Shown here: positions 8,606 through 17,526 of the stretch, in pieces
How the letters are laid out: every line of letters starts with the position of its first letter
Numbering within the stretch: position 1 is the first letter of the stretch
DNA from: SHZI01 sp964417725
GTDB lineage: Bacteria; Pseudomonadota; Gammaproteobacteria; Steroidobacterales; GCA-2729495
DNA length: 64,000 nt
NCBI GenBank assembly: GCA_964417725.1
Contig: CAYQIV010000015.1
Location: 1-64,000, forward strand
Direction of reading: 5' to 3'
The notes under the pieces: model-generated
Database searches by the model: none
What the model was told of the DNA's origin: nothing
Seen by the model: the letters and a program-made list of their open reading frames with translations, nothing else
Made by a program: the position numbers and the translations under genes

Positions 8606-9925
8606 ATGACACCGGAAAGCCGTCCTGGCCAGCCGTCGCCTTCGCTGCCGGTCCGCCTGCTGACCCGCCTGGCGCCGGTCGAGCCGCAGGAACTGCGCAT
8701 CGTCGTCGTCGCCTTCCTGCTGTTCTTCTGCGTGCTGGGGGGGTATTTCGCCGTGCGTCCGGTACGCGAGACCGTCGGCACCCTGCTCGGTGCTGAACGC
8801 GTCAGCGACCTCTACGTCGTCACCTGGGTGGCGTCGATCGCCATCGTGCCCATCTACGGCACGCTGTGCGCGCGCTTCCGCCGCACGGCCTTCCTGCCCT
8901 GGATCTACGGCTTCGTCGCCGTGTCGCTGGCGCTGACCGGCCTGTCGCTGGCGGCCGACGAGGGCAATGTCGCCACCGGCCAGTTCTTCTACGTCTGGAT
9001 CAGCGTCCTCAACCTGTTCATGGTGTCGGTGTTCTGGAGCTTTCTTCTCGAGATCTTCAGCGCCGACCAGACGCGCCGGCTGTTCGGCGTGATCGCCGCC
9101 GGCGGGACCACCGGTGCGCTGATCGGCCCGCTGGTCACCGACATGGTGGTCACGTCCATCGGCAACCCGGGCGTGTTGTTCATGGGGGCCGGCTTCTTCT
9201 GTGCCGCGATCGCCTGCCAGCGGGCGCTGCTGCGCATCTGGCAGGCCGCGCCGACGGCCAGCGGCGCGCCGCGCGCCGAGGAGCGGCCGATCGGCGGCAA
9301 TCCCTTTGCGGGCTTCTCGCTGGTGTTGCGCTCGCCCTACCTGCTCGGCATCGCGCTGTTCGTCATCCTGCTGGCTTCGGTCAACACCTTCCTGTATTTC
9401 GAGCAGCTGCGGCTGGTCAGCGAGACGTTCACGAGCTCTGCCCAGCGCACCCAGGTGTTCGCCCGCCTCGATTACATCGTCCAGAGCCTGACCGTGCTCC
9501 TGCAGCTTTTCGTCACCGGGCGCGTGGCTTCGCGCCTCGGTGTCACGGCGCTGCTCACCCTGGTGCCGCTGGTCATGGTGGCGGGCTTCATGGGCCTGGC
9601 CATGATGAACACCTTCTGGGTCCTGGCGGTGGTGTTCGTCGCGCGGCGTGTCGGCGAGTATGCTTTCATCCGGCCGGGGCGCGAGATGCTCTTCGGCGCC
9701 GTCGACACCGAGACCAAGTACAAGGCCAAGAACCTGATCGACGTGCCGGTCTATCGCGGCGGCGATGCGCTGTCGGCACAGATCAAGACCGGTCTCGAGG
9801 CGGGCGGGCTGTCGGCTGCCGGTGTCGCCCTGCTCGGTGCCGGGCTGGCCGGTGCCTGGGCGCTGAACGGCTGGTGGCTGGGTCGGCGGCACGCCAGGGG
9901 GGACGGCGGCGCGCGCGATCGCTGA
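8606..9925 (+). CDS. MFS / ATP-ADP carrier-like membrane transporter
   Basis: Integral inner-membrane protein of 439 residues with about twelve hydrophobic helices after a roughly 30-residue hydrophilic N-terminus. The first helix contains LRIVVVAFLLFFCVLGGYF, followed by AVRPVRETVGTLLGAERVSD. A later segment QTRRLFGVIAAGGTTGALIG resembles the central loop of the NTP/NDP exchange (TLC-like) and MFS proteins of proteobacteria. The substrate is not known, and no nucleotide-exchange activity can be claimed from sequence. It starts 10 bases after the exported Rossmann protein and is probably cotranscribed with it, though the two have no recognised joint pathway. Confidence 0.75.
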   Translation: MTPESRPGQPSPSLPVRLLTRLAPVEPQELRIVVVAFLLFFCVLGGYFAVRPVRETVGTLLGAERVSDLYVVTWVASIAIVPIYGTLCARFRRTAFLPWIYGFVAVSLALTGLSLAADEGNVATGQFFYVWISVLNLFMVSVFWSFLLEIFSADQTRRLFGVIAAGGTTGALIGPLVTDMVVTSIGNPGVLFMGAGFFCAAIACQRALLRIWQAAPTASGAPRAEERPIGGNPFAGFSLVLRSPYLLGIALFVILLASVNTFLYFEQLRLVSETFTSSAQRTQVFARLDYIVQSLTVLLQLFVTGRVASRLGVTALLTLVPLVMVAGFMGLAMMNTFWVLAVVFVARRVGEYAFIRPGREMLFGAVDTETKYKAKNLIDVPVYRGGDALSAQIKTGLEAGGLSAAGVALLGAGLAGAWALNGWWLGRRHARGDGGARDR

Positions 9926-10017
9926 CCTGACGGCGCGGCGCGTTCAAGCCGGCGCACGCCCTTGCCGACAACATGCGGGGATGGCGCCCGTCACGGGGCG
10001 GGCTTCTGGGGGTGTCA

Positions 10018-11268
10018 GTGACTGGTCGAAAGCCGAAAACGGGGCTCGTGCTGCCGGGCGGTGGTGCCCGCGGGGCCTATCAGGTGGGCGTGCTCAAGGC
10101 GCTTGCCGAGATGTTGCCGCGCAAGACGCCGATCCCCTTCGCGATCCTCAGCGGCACTTCGGCCGGCAGCATCAGTGCGACCGTGCTCGCCACCCGCGCC
10201 CGCCACTTTCGCGGTGCGGTCGCCGACCTGGAGCGTGTCTGGGCCAACTTCCGTTGCGAGCACGTCTTCCGCTGCGACAGCCGCACCATGCTGTCGAGCA
10301 GCGCGCGGTGGTTTCTGGCCCTGGTATTCGGCGGTCTCGGCATGGACAACCCGCGGTCGCTGCTCGACAACGAGCCCCTGTGGCGGCTGCTGCGTCGGCG
10401 CGTCGATTTCGACGGCATTCAGGCCTCCATCGACCAGGGTTACCTCGATGCGCTGGCGGTCACGGCTGCGGGCTACGGGTCGGCGCGCTCGACGTCCTTC
10501 TACCAGGCGGCCGGCGGTCACGAGTCGTGGGATCGCGTCCGCCGCAAGGGCCGCCCGGCACGCATCGTGCTCGAGCACCTGATGGCGAGCATTGCCGTGC
10601 CGATGATCTTCCCGCCGGTGCTGCTCGGCCACGAATACTACGGCGACGGCGCCATGCGCCAGGCGACGCCGCTGTCGCCGGCACTGCGCCTCGGTGCCGA
10701 CCGGCTGCTCGTCATCGGTGTGCGCAACGAACGGCCGGAGCCGCTGCCGTCCAGCGAGGAGGAGGTGCCGTACCCGACCTTCGGCCGCATCGCCGGCTAC
10801 ATGCTCGATGCCCTGTTCCTCGATGGCCTGTCCTCCGACCTCGAGAGCCTGATCCGCATCAACCTGATCCTCGAGCAGTTGCCCGGCCGGCAGGCCGAGG
10901 GCGATTTCGGCACCCTGAGGCATACCGCGGCGATGATCATGCTGCCGAGCGCCGACGTCCGCGACATCGCTGCCCGGCATTGCCACGAGATCCCCCGTCC
11001 GGTGCAGTTGTTGCTGCGCGGACTCGGTGCGGTCGGCTACGGGGGGCTGCAGCTCATCAGCTACCTGCTGTTCGAGTCGGGCTATACCCGCGAGCTGATC
11101 CAGCTGGGCTACGACGACGCGATGCTGCGCCGGGACGAGCTGCTGGCCTTCCTCGAGGGCGCGCCGGTGGATGCCCCGGGCGGGGTCAGCGGCTGGCGCG
11201 ACCTCAGCGAGGAGTACTCGCAGCGCCTGCGCATGCCGAATGTCGCCGGACACGGCCTCACCGGCTGA
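10018..11268 (+). CDS. Patatin-like phospholipase family protein
   Basis: Serine hydrolase of the patatin family, probably a lipid acyl hydrolase. The oxyanion hole GLVLPGGGARGAYQVGVL is at the N-terminus, the nucleophile elbow ILSGTSAGSISA about 35 residues later, and the catalytic Asp in EYYGDGAMRQATPLSPAL (around 205). Together these give the complete Ser-Asp dyad. A hydrophobic stretch, LGAVGYGGLQLISYLLF, near the C-terminus may touch the membrane; no signal peptide is seen. The start is uncertain: GTG 10018, GTG 10012 and ATG 9973 are all in frame, and a GGGGG at 10008-10012 favours a GTG. It is convergent with mgtE, 10 bases away. Confidence 0.88.
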   Translation: MTGRKPKTGLVLPGGGARGAYQVGVLKALAEMLPRKTPIPFAILSGTSAGSISATVLATRARHFRGAVADLERVWANFRCEHVFRCDSRTMLSSSARWFLALVFGGLGMDNPRSLLDNEPLWRLLRRRVDFDGIQASIDQGYLDALAVTAAGYGSARSTSFYQAAGGHESWDRVRRKGRPARIVLEHLMASIAVPMIFPPVLLGHEYYGDGAMRQATPLSPALRLGADRLLVIGVRNERPEPLPSSEEEVPYPTFGRIAGYMLDALFLDGLSSDLESLIRINLILEQLPGRQAEGDFGTLRHTAAMIMLPSADVRDIAARHCHEIPRPVQLLLRGLGAVGYGGLQLISYLLFESGYTRELIQLGYDDAMLRRDELLAFLEGAPVDAPGGVSGWRDLSEEYSQRLRMPNVAGHGLTG

Positions 11269-11278
11269 AGGCTGGCCC

Positions 11279-12631
11279 TCAGACCAGGAACAGCGCGCCC
11301 AGGCCGAGCACGGCGACGAAGCCGGTGGTGTCGGTCAGCGTGATCAGCACGACGGACCCCGCCAGTGCCGGGTCGATGCGCAGCCGGTCGAGGAGCAGCG
11401 GGATGCTGCAGCCCATGATGGCGGCCATCAGCATGTTGATGGCGAGTGCCGCGGCAACGACCGCGCCGACGGCCCAGCTGCCGAACAACACGGCGGTGGT
11501 AACCGAGACGATCAGCGCCCAGCCCAACCCGTTGACGGCACCGACCGCCAGCTCACGGCGCAACAGCGACAATGCGTTGCCCGGTCGCACGCGGCCCAGC
11601 GCCTGGCCGCGCACCATCAGCGTCAGCGTCTGGCTGCCGGCGATACCGCCCATGGTGGCCACCATCGGCATCAGCACGGCAAGGATCACGACCTTGTCGA
11701 TCGTGTCCTGGAAGAGGTTGATGATGCCGGCCGTCACGTAGGCCAATACCAGGTGCAGCGCCAGCCAGATGGCGCGCCGCCGGCTGCTGGTCAACACCGG
11801 CGCGAACATGTCGTCTTCTTCGTCCAGGCCGACGTTGGAGAGGATTTCGTGATCGGCCTGATCGGCGATCACGTCGACGACGTCGTCGATGGTGATCTGG
11901 CCGACCAGCCGGCCGCGCTCGTCGACCACCGCGGCGATGATCAGGTCGCGGTCCTGGAAGCGGCGCGCGACATCGGCTGCCGACTGCGTGGCGGGGAAGG
12001 CGTCGACCGCCGCGTCCATGACGTCCAGCACGGGGGTTTCCGGACTGCCGGTCAGCAGCCGGCTGAAGTAGAGCAGGCCCATGTAGCGACCGAGGCTGTC
12101 GACGACGAAGACCGCGTCGGCCTTTTCCGGCAGGCTGCCACGGCGGCGCAGGTAGCGCAGCACCACCTCGAGGCTGACATCCGGCCTGACGGCGATGGTC
12201 TCGGGGTTCATCAGGCCGCCGGCGGTGTCCTCGGGGTAGCTGAGGACCGACTCGAGGCGTTCCCGGTCGGCAGCCGACAGTGCCTGGATGACCTCCCGGG
12301 TCACGGCCTCGGGCAGGTCGGCGACGAAGTCCGCGAGGTCGTCGAGGTCCATGTCGGCGGTGGCGGCGACGAGTGCCTGCGCATCCATGCCCTCGACCAG
12401 CCGGGCGCGGACCTCTTCGTTGAGTTCGACCAGCACGTCGCCTTCGAGCGCCTCAGGGACCAGTTCCCAGACCAGCGGGCGTTCGTCGGCGGGCAGCGAC
12501 TCGAGCAGGCGGGCGATCTCGGCGGGGTAGAGTGACTGCACCATGCGCTGGATCTGGCGCGATGCACCCTCATCGAGTGCCGTGCGCAGCCGGTCCAGGT
12601 CTTCGTTGCCGTGTTTGCTGACGGGTGCCAT
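11279..12631 (-). CDS. mgtE: Magnesium transporter MgtE
   Basis: Mg2+ channel/transporter of the inner membrane. The 450-residue protein has the full MgtE order. An N-terminal helical domain (about 1-130) has repeated LxxLPADER-like units. Two CBS domains (about 135-255) contain YPEDTAGGLMNPE and GQITIDDVVDVI. A membrane domain of five helices (about 285-450) includes AVLMPMVATMGGIAGSQTL and GLGWALIVSV. AGGGAGA precedes the start by about 7 bases. It lies 96 bases downstream of rapZ on the same strand, an order found in several gammaproteobacteria. Mg2+ binding to the N and CBS domains gates related channels, so regulation is probably by cytosolic Mg2+. Confidence 0.97.
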   Translation of the reverse strand: MAPVSKHGNEDLDRLRTALDEGASRQIQRMVQSLYPAEIARLLESLPADERPLVWELVPEALEGDVLVELNEEVRARLVEGMDAQALVAATADMDLDDLADFVADLPEAVTREVIQALSAADRERLESVLSYPEDTAGGLMNPETIAVRPDVSLEVVLRYLRRRGSLPEKADAVFVVDSLGRYMGLLYFSRLLTGSPETPVLDVMDAAVDAFPATQSAADVARRFQDRDLIIAAVVDERGRLVGQITIDDVVDVIADQADHEILSNVGLDEEDDMFAPVLTSSRRRAIWLALHLVLAYVTAGIINLFQDTIDKVVILAVLMPMVATMGGIAGSQTLTLMVRGQALGRVRPGNALSLLRRELAVGAVNGLGWALIVSVTTAVLFGSWAVGAVVAAALAINMLMAAIMGCSIPLLLDRLRIDPALAGSVVLITLTDTTGFVAVLGLGALFLV

Positions 12632-12727
12632 TCCGGTCTTCTCCCTGGTGTGCGCGTGACGACGTGCACGCGTCCCGTCAGGGGCGCGCGCTGGCGCTGG
12701 CGAGTGTAGCGGCTCGGGCGGGGCTGT

Positions 12728-13627
12728 CTAGCCGCCGCCGAACTGGGGTACCGAGATGATGTTTTCCTGGCGCGGCAGCTCGTTGTGCCGGGTCATCACC
12801 GGCTGGTGGTGCAGCGACAGCCCGGCGGCGAGCTTCTCGGCCATGTATACGGAGCGGTGCTGGCCACCGGTACAGCCGATCGCCACCGTGAGGTAGTTGC
12901 GGCGGAAGTTGCTGTACTCGGGGATCCAGCGCACCAGAAAGGCGAGGATGTCGTCGTGCATGCGCTGCACGGCCGGGCAGCCATCGAGGAAGGCGACCAC
13001 CTCGGCGTCGCGGCCGTTGAGGCTGCGCAGGGTCGTGTCCCAGTACGGATTCGGCAGGCAGCGCAGGTCGAAGACGAAATCGGCGTCGGCGGGGATGCCG
13101 TGCTTGTAACCGAAGGATTCGACGAGGATCGACAGGCCCGGGTCCTGTTCGGCGCCGACACGGGTGCGCACGATGTCGGCCAATTCGTAGATGCTCGTCC
13201 GCGTCGTGTCGATGACGAGGTCGGCGGAGGCGATGATCGGGCCGAGCAGCTGGCGCTCGCGGTCGATGGCCTCGCGCAGGCTGAGGCCGGCGGCACTCAG
13301 CGGGTGCTTGCGGCGGGTCTCGCTGTAGCGCTTGAGCAGGACGTCGTCCCCGGCGCGCAGGAACAACACCTCGACGCGGATGCCGCGCTCGCGCAGGTCA
13401 CGCAGCACGTCGGGCAGGCGGGCGAGGTCCATGGCCCGGTTGCGCGCATCGATGCCGATGGCGAGGTTCTCGTAGGTCGCATCGCCCATCGCGGTGATCT
13501 GTCCGACCAGCGTGGCGAGGAGCGCGCCGGGCACGTTGTCGATGCAGTAGAAGCCGACGTCCTCGAGGTGGTGGAGGGCGATCGACTTGCCGGAGCCGGA
13601 CAGGCCGCTGACGATGATGATGCGCAT
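12728..13627 (-). CDS. rapZ: RNase adapter protein RapZ
   Basis: Nucleotide-binding adapter; in enteric bacteria RapZ brings the sRNA GlmZ to RNase E and so sets GlmS levels and glucosamine-6-phosphate supply. The 299-residue protein has the Walker A motif GLSGSGKSIALHHLEDVG at residues 8-25 and a Walker B-like LVIDTTRTSIYELA. The C-terminal domain has DLRCLPNPYWD and the signature VAIGCTGGQHRSVYMAEKLA. The frame stays open upstream, but ATG 13627 matches the family N-terminus MRIIIVSGLSGSGKS. ptsN, which commonly sits between hpf and rapZ, is absent, as is a downstream npr. I cannot see whether a GlmZ sRNA exists in this organism. Confidence 0.96.
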   Translation of the reverse strand: MRIIIVSGLSGSGKSIALHHLEDVGFYCIDNVPGALLATLVGQITAMGDATYENLAIGIDARNRAMDLARLPDVLRDLRERGIRVEVLFLRAGDDVLLKRYSETRRKHPLSAAGLSLREAIDRERQLLGPIIASADLVIDTTRTSIYELADIVRTRVGAEQDPGLSILVESFGYKHGIPADADFVFDLRCLPNPYWDTTLRSLNGRDAEVVAFLDGCPAVQRMHDDILAFLVRWIPEYSNFRRNYLTVAIGCTGGQHRSVYMAEKLAAGLSLHHQPVMTRHNELPRQENIISVPQFGGG

Positions 13628-13677
13628 GATGTCCCTGGTCTGCGGATCTCGGGTCCGGGGTGTCGCGCAAAGCGCCG

Positions 13678-13998
13678 TCAGATGTTGCGCTTGTCGACTT
13701 CGCGGGCGTGGTGGTCGGTGATCTTGTCCTTGTGGCGGCGAACCTGGCGGTCGAGCTTGTCGGAGAGGTCGTCGATGGCTGCGTACATGTTGTCTTCGGT
13801 GGAGTCGGCGAACAACCGGGCGCCGGCGACGTTGATGGTGGCCTCGGCGCGGTGCCGGAGCTTCTCGACCGTCAGGATGCAGTTGATGTCGGTCATTTGC
13901 TCGAAGTGGCGTTCGAGACGCCGGGCCAGCTTGCTGTCGACGTACTCGCGCAGTGCAGGGGTGATCTCGACGTGGTGACCGGTCAGGTTGATGCGCAT
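13678..13998 (-). CDS. hpf: Ribosome hibernation promoting factor
   Basis: Small ribosome-binding protein of the sigma-54 modulation/HPF family that stabilises inactive ribosomes in slow growth. The 106 residues form one domain, starting MRINLTGHHVEITPALREYV and ending KITDHHAREVDKRNI, without the C-terminal dimerisation domain of long HPF. The in-frame ATG at 14037 gives an unlikely extension; ATG 13998 has AGGAGCAGCCC just upstream. It sits between rpoN and rapZ, as in other gammaproteobacteria. Confidence 0.95.
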   Translation of the reverse strand: MRINLTGHHVEITPALREYVDSKLARRLERHFEQMTDINCILTVEKLRHRAEATINVAGARLFADSTEDNMYAAIDDLSDKLDRQVRRHKDKITDHHAREVDKRNI

Positions 13999-14043
13999 GG
14001 GCTGCTCCTGGAGGGTGTGATCGGGGCGTGACGGCATGTGGGG

Positions 14044-15489
14044 TCAGCGGCCAGGCTTCTTGCGCCGCGCCCCGGACGGTTCGATGTTCATGGCCTCGCG
14101 GTATTTTGCCACCGTTCGCCGGGCGACATGGACCCCCTCGCCGGCCAGCAGTGCAGCGATTTCGCTGTCGGAGAGGGGTTTTGCCGGGTTTTCCTGGCCG
14201 ATCAGCCGGCGAATCCGGGCGCGCACCGCCGTCGACGACTCGGCGCCGCCATCCCCGGCGGCCACGTGGCTGGAAAAAAAGTGGCGGAACTCGAACACCC
14301 CGCGGGGGGTATGCATGTACTTGCCGGCGGTGACCCGCGAGATGGTCGACTCGTGCATGCCGAGTGACGTGGCGATGTCGCGCAGCACCATCGGGCGCAT
14401 GGCCTCCTCGCCCTCGGCGAGGAAGGCGGCCTGGCGGTCGACGATGGACATGGCGACGCGCAGCAGGGTGTCGTTGCGGATCTCGAGGCTGCGCACCAGC
14501 CAGCGGGCCTCCTGGAGCTGTCCGCGCAGCACGGCGTGGTCGCTGTCGCCGCGCACCATGTCGGCATAGGCCTGGTTGACACGGATCCGCGGCGACATCG
14601 AGCGGTTGATGTCGACCACCCAGCGCCCGTCGCGCCGCCGCACGTAGACGTCGGGAATGACGTACTCGGTGGACGACGGCTGGATGGCAAGCCCGGGCTT
14701 GGGATGGCAGCTGCGGACCAGCGCCAGCGCCGCGTCGAGGTCCTGCTGTGAAACGCAGTGGCGATGCCGCAACATGGCGTACTCCTGCCCGGCGAGGAGT
14801 TCCAGCGAACCGTCGACGATCTCGATGGCCAGCGCGCGGCCGGGCTGGTCGGCGTCGAGCAGTTGCAGTTGCAGCCTCAGGCACTCGGCAAGGTCCCTGG
14901 CGCCGACCCCGGCGGGGTCCATGGCCTGGATCTTGGCCAGCGTGGCCTCGAGTTCTGCCTCGGTGAATCCGGCGCCGGTGTCGAGCGTGGCGAGGATGTC
15001 GGGCAGGGCCTCGGTGAGATAGCCGGTCTCGTTGATGGCGTCGATGATCGCCTCGCCCAGCAGCCGCTCGCGCGCGCCGAAATCATCCATCTCGAGCTGC
15101 CAGAGGAGGTGGTCGCGGAGCGATTCATGCGACGTGTCGGCGGCCTCCGGGCGTTCGCCGCCCTCGCCCGACCAGGGGCTGCCAGTGCTTTCGCCCCACA
15201 GGTTGGGGTCATCGCCGGCGATGACGCTGTCGCCGCCCGCGTCGAGCGATTCCTCGGCGCCACCGGCCGGGGCGGGCGCGTCGTCGGCATAGGTGGCCTC
15301 GGCCGCGGCGGGGTCGGCCCCGGGCAAGTCGCCCGGGTCGACCAGCTCGAGCATGACGTTTTCGGCGAGTGCCTGCTGGAGCTGGGTGTTGAGTTCGATC
15401 AGCGGCAACTGCAGGAGCCGGATGGCCTGCTGCAGCTGCGGCGTCATCGTCAGCTGCTGGCCGATCCTCAGTTGCAGTGCGGGTTTCAT
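14044..15489 (-). CDS. rpoN: RNA polymerase sigma-54 factor
   Basis: Sigma factor for -24/-12 promoters, which need AAA+ activators such as PilR, encoded later in this window. The 481-residue protein has a Gln/Leu-rich region I (LRIGQQLTMTPQLQQAIRLL), an acidic, low-complexity region II (about 50-115), and a core-binding region. The DNA-binding C-terminus carries the helix-turn-helix MHESTISRVTAGKYMHTPRG and the RpoN box ARRTVAKYRE at about residues 456-465. It follows lptB by 34 bases and is followed by hpf. The basic tail after the RpoN box (GARRKKPGR) is slightly longer than in E. coli. Confidence 0.98.
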   Translation of the reverse strand: MKPALQLRIGQQLTMTPQLQQAIRLLQLPLIELNTQLQQALAENVMLELVDPGDLPGADPAAAEATYADDAPAPAGGAEESLDAGGDSVIAGDDPNLWGESTGSPWSGEGGERPEAADTSHESLRDHLLWQLEMDDFGARERLLGEAIIDAINETGYLTEALPDILATLDTGAGFTEAELEATLAKIQAMDPAGVGARDLAECLRLQLQLLDADQPGRALAIEIVDGSLELLAGQEYAMLRHRHCVSQQDLDAALALVRSCHPKPGLAIQPSSTEYVIPDVYVRRRDGRWVVDINRSMSPRIRVNQAYADMVRGDSDHAVLRGQLQEARWLVRSLEIRNDTLLRVAMSIVDRQAAFLAEGEEAMRPMVLRDIATSLGMHESTISRVTAGKYMHTPRGVFEFRHFFSSHVAAGDGGAESSTAVRARIRRLIGQENPAKPLSDSEIAALLAGEGVHVARRTVAKYREAMNIEPSGARRKKPGR

Positions 15490-15523
15490 GTGTGTCCTGG
15501 TCCGTTCTCTGGCGCGGCCCGGT

Positions 15524-16291
15524 CTAGAGGCTGAAATGCTCGCCGAGGTAGACCTGCCGGACGCGCTGGTCGGCGAGGATTTCGGCGGGGCTGCCTTCCG
15601 CGATCATCGCCCCGTCGTTGAGGATATAGGCGCGGGCGCAGATTCCCAGTGTCTCGCGCACATTATGGTCGGTGATCAGCACGCCGATGTGGCGCGCCGC
15701 GAGGTGGCGGATGATCTGCTGGATGTCGAGGATCGAGATCGGATCGACGCCGGCGAAGGGTTCGTCGAGCAGCACGAAGCGGGGTTCCACCGCCAGCGCG
15801 CGGGCGATCTCGACGCGTCGTCGTTCGCCGCCGGAGAGGCTGACGCCGAGGCTCGTGCGCACGTGGCCGATGTGCAACTCCTCGAGCAACTCCTCGAGGA
15901 TGCGCTCGGCACCCGCGCGGTCGAGTTCGCGGCGTGTCTCGAGGATCGCCATGATGTTGTCCTCGACGCTCAGCTTGCGGAAGATCGACGCCTCCTGGGG
16001 CAGGTAGCCCAGGCCGAGGCGGGCCCGCTGGTGCATCGCCAGGCCGGTGATGTCGCGGTCGTCGATGCGGATGCGCCCCTGGTCGCAGGTGATCAGCCCG
16101 ACGATCATGTAGAAGGCGGTGGTCTTGCCGGCGCCGTTGGGCCCGAGCAGGCCGACCACCTCGCCGCTGCGGATCGACAGCGAGATGTCGCGCACCACCT
16201 GCCGTTGACGGAAACGCTTCGACAGGCCGTCGGCACGCAGCATGCTGGCCGTTGCCGGGTCGTCGGCTGCCGGATGTGTGGCCGTGGGCAT
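15524..16291 (-). CDS. lptB: LPS export ABC transporter ATP-binding protein LptB
   Basis: Cytoplasmic ATPase that powers LPS extraction by LptFG and its passage along LptC-LptA to the outer membrane. The 255-residue protein has Walker A GPNGAGKTT (residues 50-58), Q-loop LGYLPQEASIFRKLSVEDNI, signature LSGGERRRVEIARAL, Walker B FVLLDEPFAGVDPIS and switch-His in ITDHNVRETL. All are hallmarks of LptB. An N-terminal stretch of about 16 residues precedes the usual core; ATG 16243 is an alternative start. The start lies 7 bases after the lptA stop. LptF and LptG are not in this window. Confidence 0.97.
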   Translation of the reverse strand: MPTATHPAADDPATASMLRADGLSKRFRQRQVVRDISLSIRSGEVVGLLGPNGAGKTTAFYMIVGLITCDQGRIRIDDRDITGLAMHQRARLGLGYLPQEASIFRKLSVEDNIMAILETRRELDRAGAERILEELLEELHIGHVRTSLGVSLSGGERRRVEIARALAVEPRFVLLDEPFAGVDPISILDIQQIIRHLAARHIGVLITDHNVRETLGICARAYILNDGAMIAEGSPAEILADQRVRQVYLGEHFSL

Positions 16292-16298
16292 CGCCGGG

Positions 16299-16979
16299 CT
16301 ACTCGGTCCGCGGCGCGATTTTCATCCGCACCGGCGAGCCGTCCCCGGCGCCGGCGCTGACGAGTTCCCGCTGCAGGTCGTAGGTGATGTCGGCGCCCGA
16401 GATCTCGTTGCTGCCATCCGACAGCCATGCGTCGCCGCTGATCCGGATCACGCCGCTGGCGACATCGTACTCGAGCGTTGCACCGCGCCCGCTGGTGGTG
16501 GCGTCGCTGCCGGCGCGTTGCTGCGAGAAGCGCGCCGGCGAGCCCTGCAGGACGGCCTTCAGCAGGCGGTTGTTGCTGAATGACAGCGACGCCGTGCTGC
16601 ACTCGGTGCTCGTCGCGCCACTGCGCAGCACGACGTTGCCGGTGAACACCCAGGTGCTGTTGCTGAAGTCGGCCGGTGCGGCTTCGGCCCGGTCCGCCGC
16701 CACGTAGAGATCGCCCTGCGTGACCTGCAGTCGCCTGAACACCAGGCGATCGTTCTGCCGGTCGAGTTCCGAATATTCGGCGTCGAGTTCGATGGGCAGG
16801 GCGCTGGTCGTGTCGATGACCGGCAGGGTGGGCGTCTGCGCCATGCCGGCGACCATCCACAGCACCGGCAGCACGCCGGCCAGTGCCGGCGCCAGGCGTG
16901 GTGTGGCGCTGCGCCTGTCGGGCGGTTGGCAACTACGGTTTTGCACCAGCCGGCTACGGGTTGAATCGACCATGGACAT
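16299..16979 (-). CDS. lptA: LPS transport periplasmic protein LptA
   Basis: Periplasmic beta-jellyroll protein that bridges LptC and LptD for LPS transit. The 226-residue product has a basic N-terminus of about 28 residues and a hydrophobic leader APALAGVLPVLWMVAG ending near GMAQ. An OstA-like domain follows with PIELDAEYSELDRQNDRLVF, GDLYVAADRAEA, WVFTGNVVLRSG and NEISGADITYDL. The leader is longer than usual. ATG 16979 and ATG 16973 both lie inside the end of lptC, so translation is probably coupled. The assignment relies on both fold signatures and its lptC-lptA-lptB position. Confidence 0.92.
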   Translation of the reverse strand: MSMVDSTRSRLVQNRSCQPPDRRSATPRLAPALAGVLPVLWMVAGMAQTPTLPVIDTTSALPIELDAEYSELDRQNDRLVFRRLQVTQGDLYVAADRAEAAPADFSNSTWVFTGNVVLRSGATSTECSTASLSFSNNRLLKAVLQGSPARFSQQRAGSDATTSGRGATLEYDVASGVIRISGDAWLSDGSNEISGADITYDLQRELVSAGAGDGSPVRMKIAPRTE

Positions 16980-17526
16980 CAGTTTCGAACTCGATGCGAT
17001 CCTGCTTGAGGTGGGCGCGCATCCGTTGCGCCACGATCCGGCTCCGGTCGCGTTCCACGACCACGCCCTGGTCGGTGCTCGCGAGGAAACCCTCGGGGTC
17101 CAGCTCGAGGTAGCGGGTGAAGATGCGCGCTGGCGGTGTCGTGCCCGGGCGGGTCATCGCGACCACGTCGCCGGACAGCTGGATGATATGACGATCGGCG
17201 GGCACATGCCCGTCGTTGGCGCGCAGCAGCCACGGCACGCCGGTTGCGGGCTGCCAGGCGATCTGCACGCCGCTGAACAGGATGCCCCCGTCGGTCGGGT
17301 CCTGTTCCGCACGGCGTGCCATGACGCGGTAGAGCAGGGCGCCATCCGCGCCGGTGCCCATCACCATGGCGTCGCGCGCGTAGTAGCCCGACCACTGTTC
17401 GGCGAGCGATGGCGCCGGGGTGTCGTCGGGGCGCCCACGCAGGAACAGTGTGGTGCTGGCGAGCACGGCGACGATCAGCACGGCGAAGCGCAGGGGGCGC
17501 TGCACGAGCGCATTCTCAGCGGCCAT
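16954..17526 (-). CDS. lptC: LPS export protein LptC
   Basis: Bitopic inner-membrane protein that receives LPS from LptB2FG and hands it to LptA. The 190-residue protein has one N-terminal anchor (LRFAVLIVAVLASTTLFL, about residues 12-29) and a periplasmic domain with AMVMGTGADGALLYRVMARR, then GDVVAMTRPG. It ends RIEFETDVHGRFNP. The chosen ATG at 17526 overlaps the kdsC stop by 11 bases; an upstream start at 17568 would add 14 residues with no family support. It overlaps the start of lptA by 26 bases. Confidence 0.92.
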   Translation of the reverse strand: MAAENALVQRPLRFAVLIVAVLASTTLFLRGRPDDTPAPSLAEQWSGYYARDAMVMGTGADGALLYRVMARRAEQDPTDGGILFSGVQIAWQPATGVPWLLRANDGHVPADRHIIQLSGDVVAMTRPGTTPPARIFTRYLELDPEGFLASTDQGVVVERDRSRIVAQRMRAHLKQDRIEFETDVHGRFNP

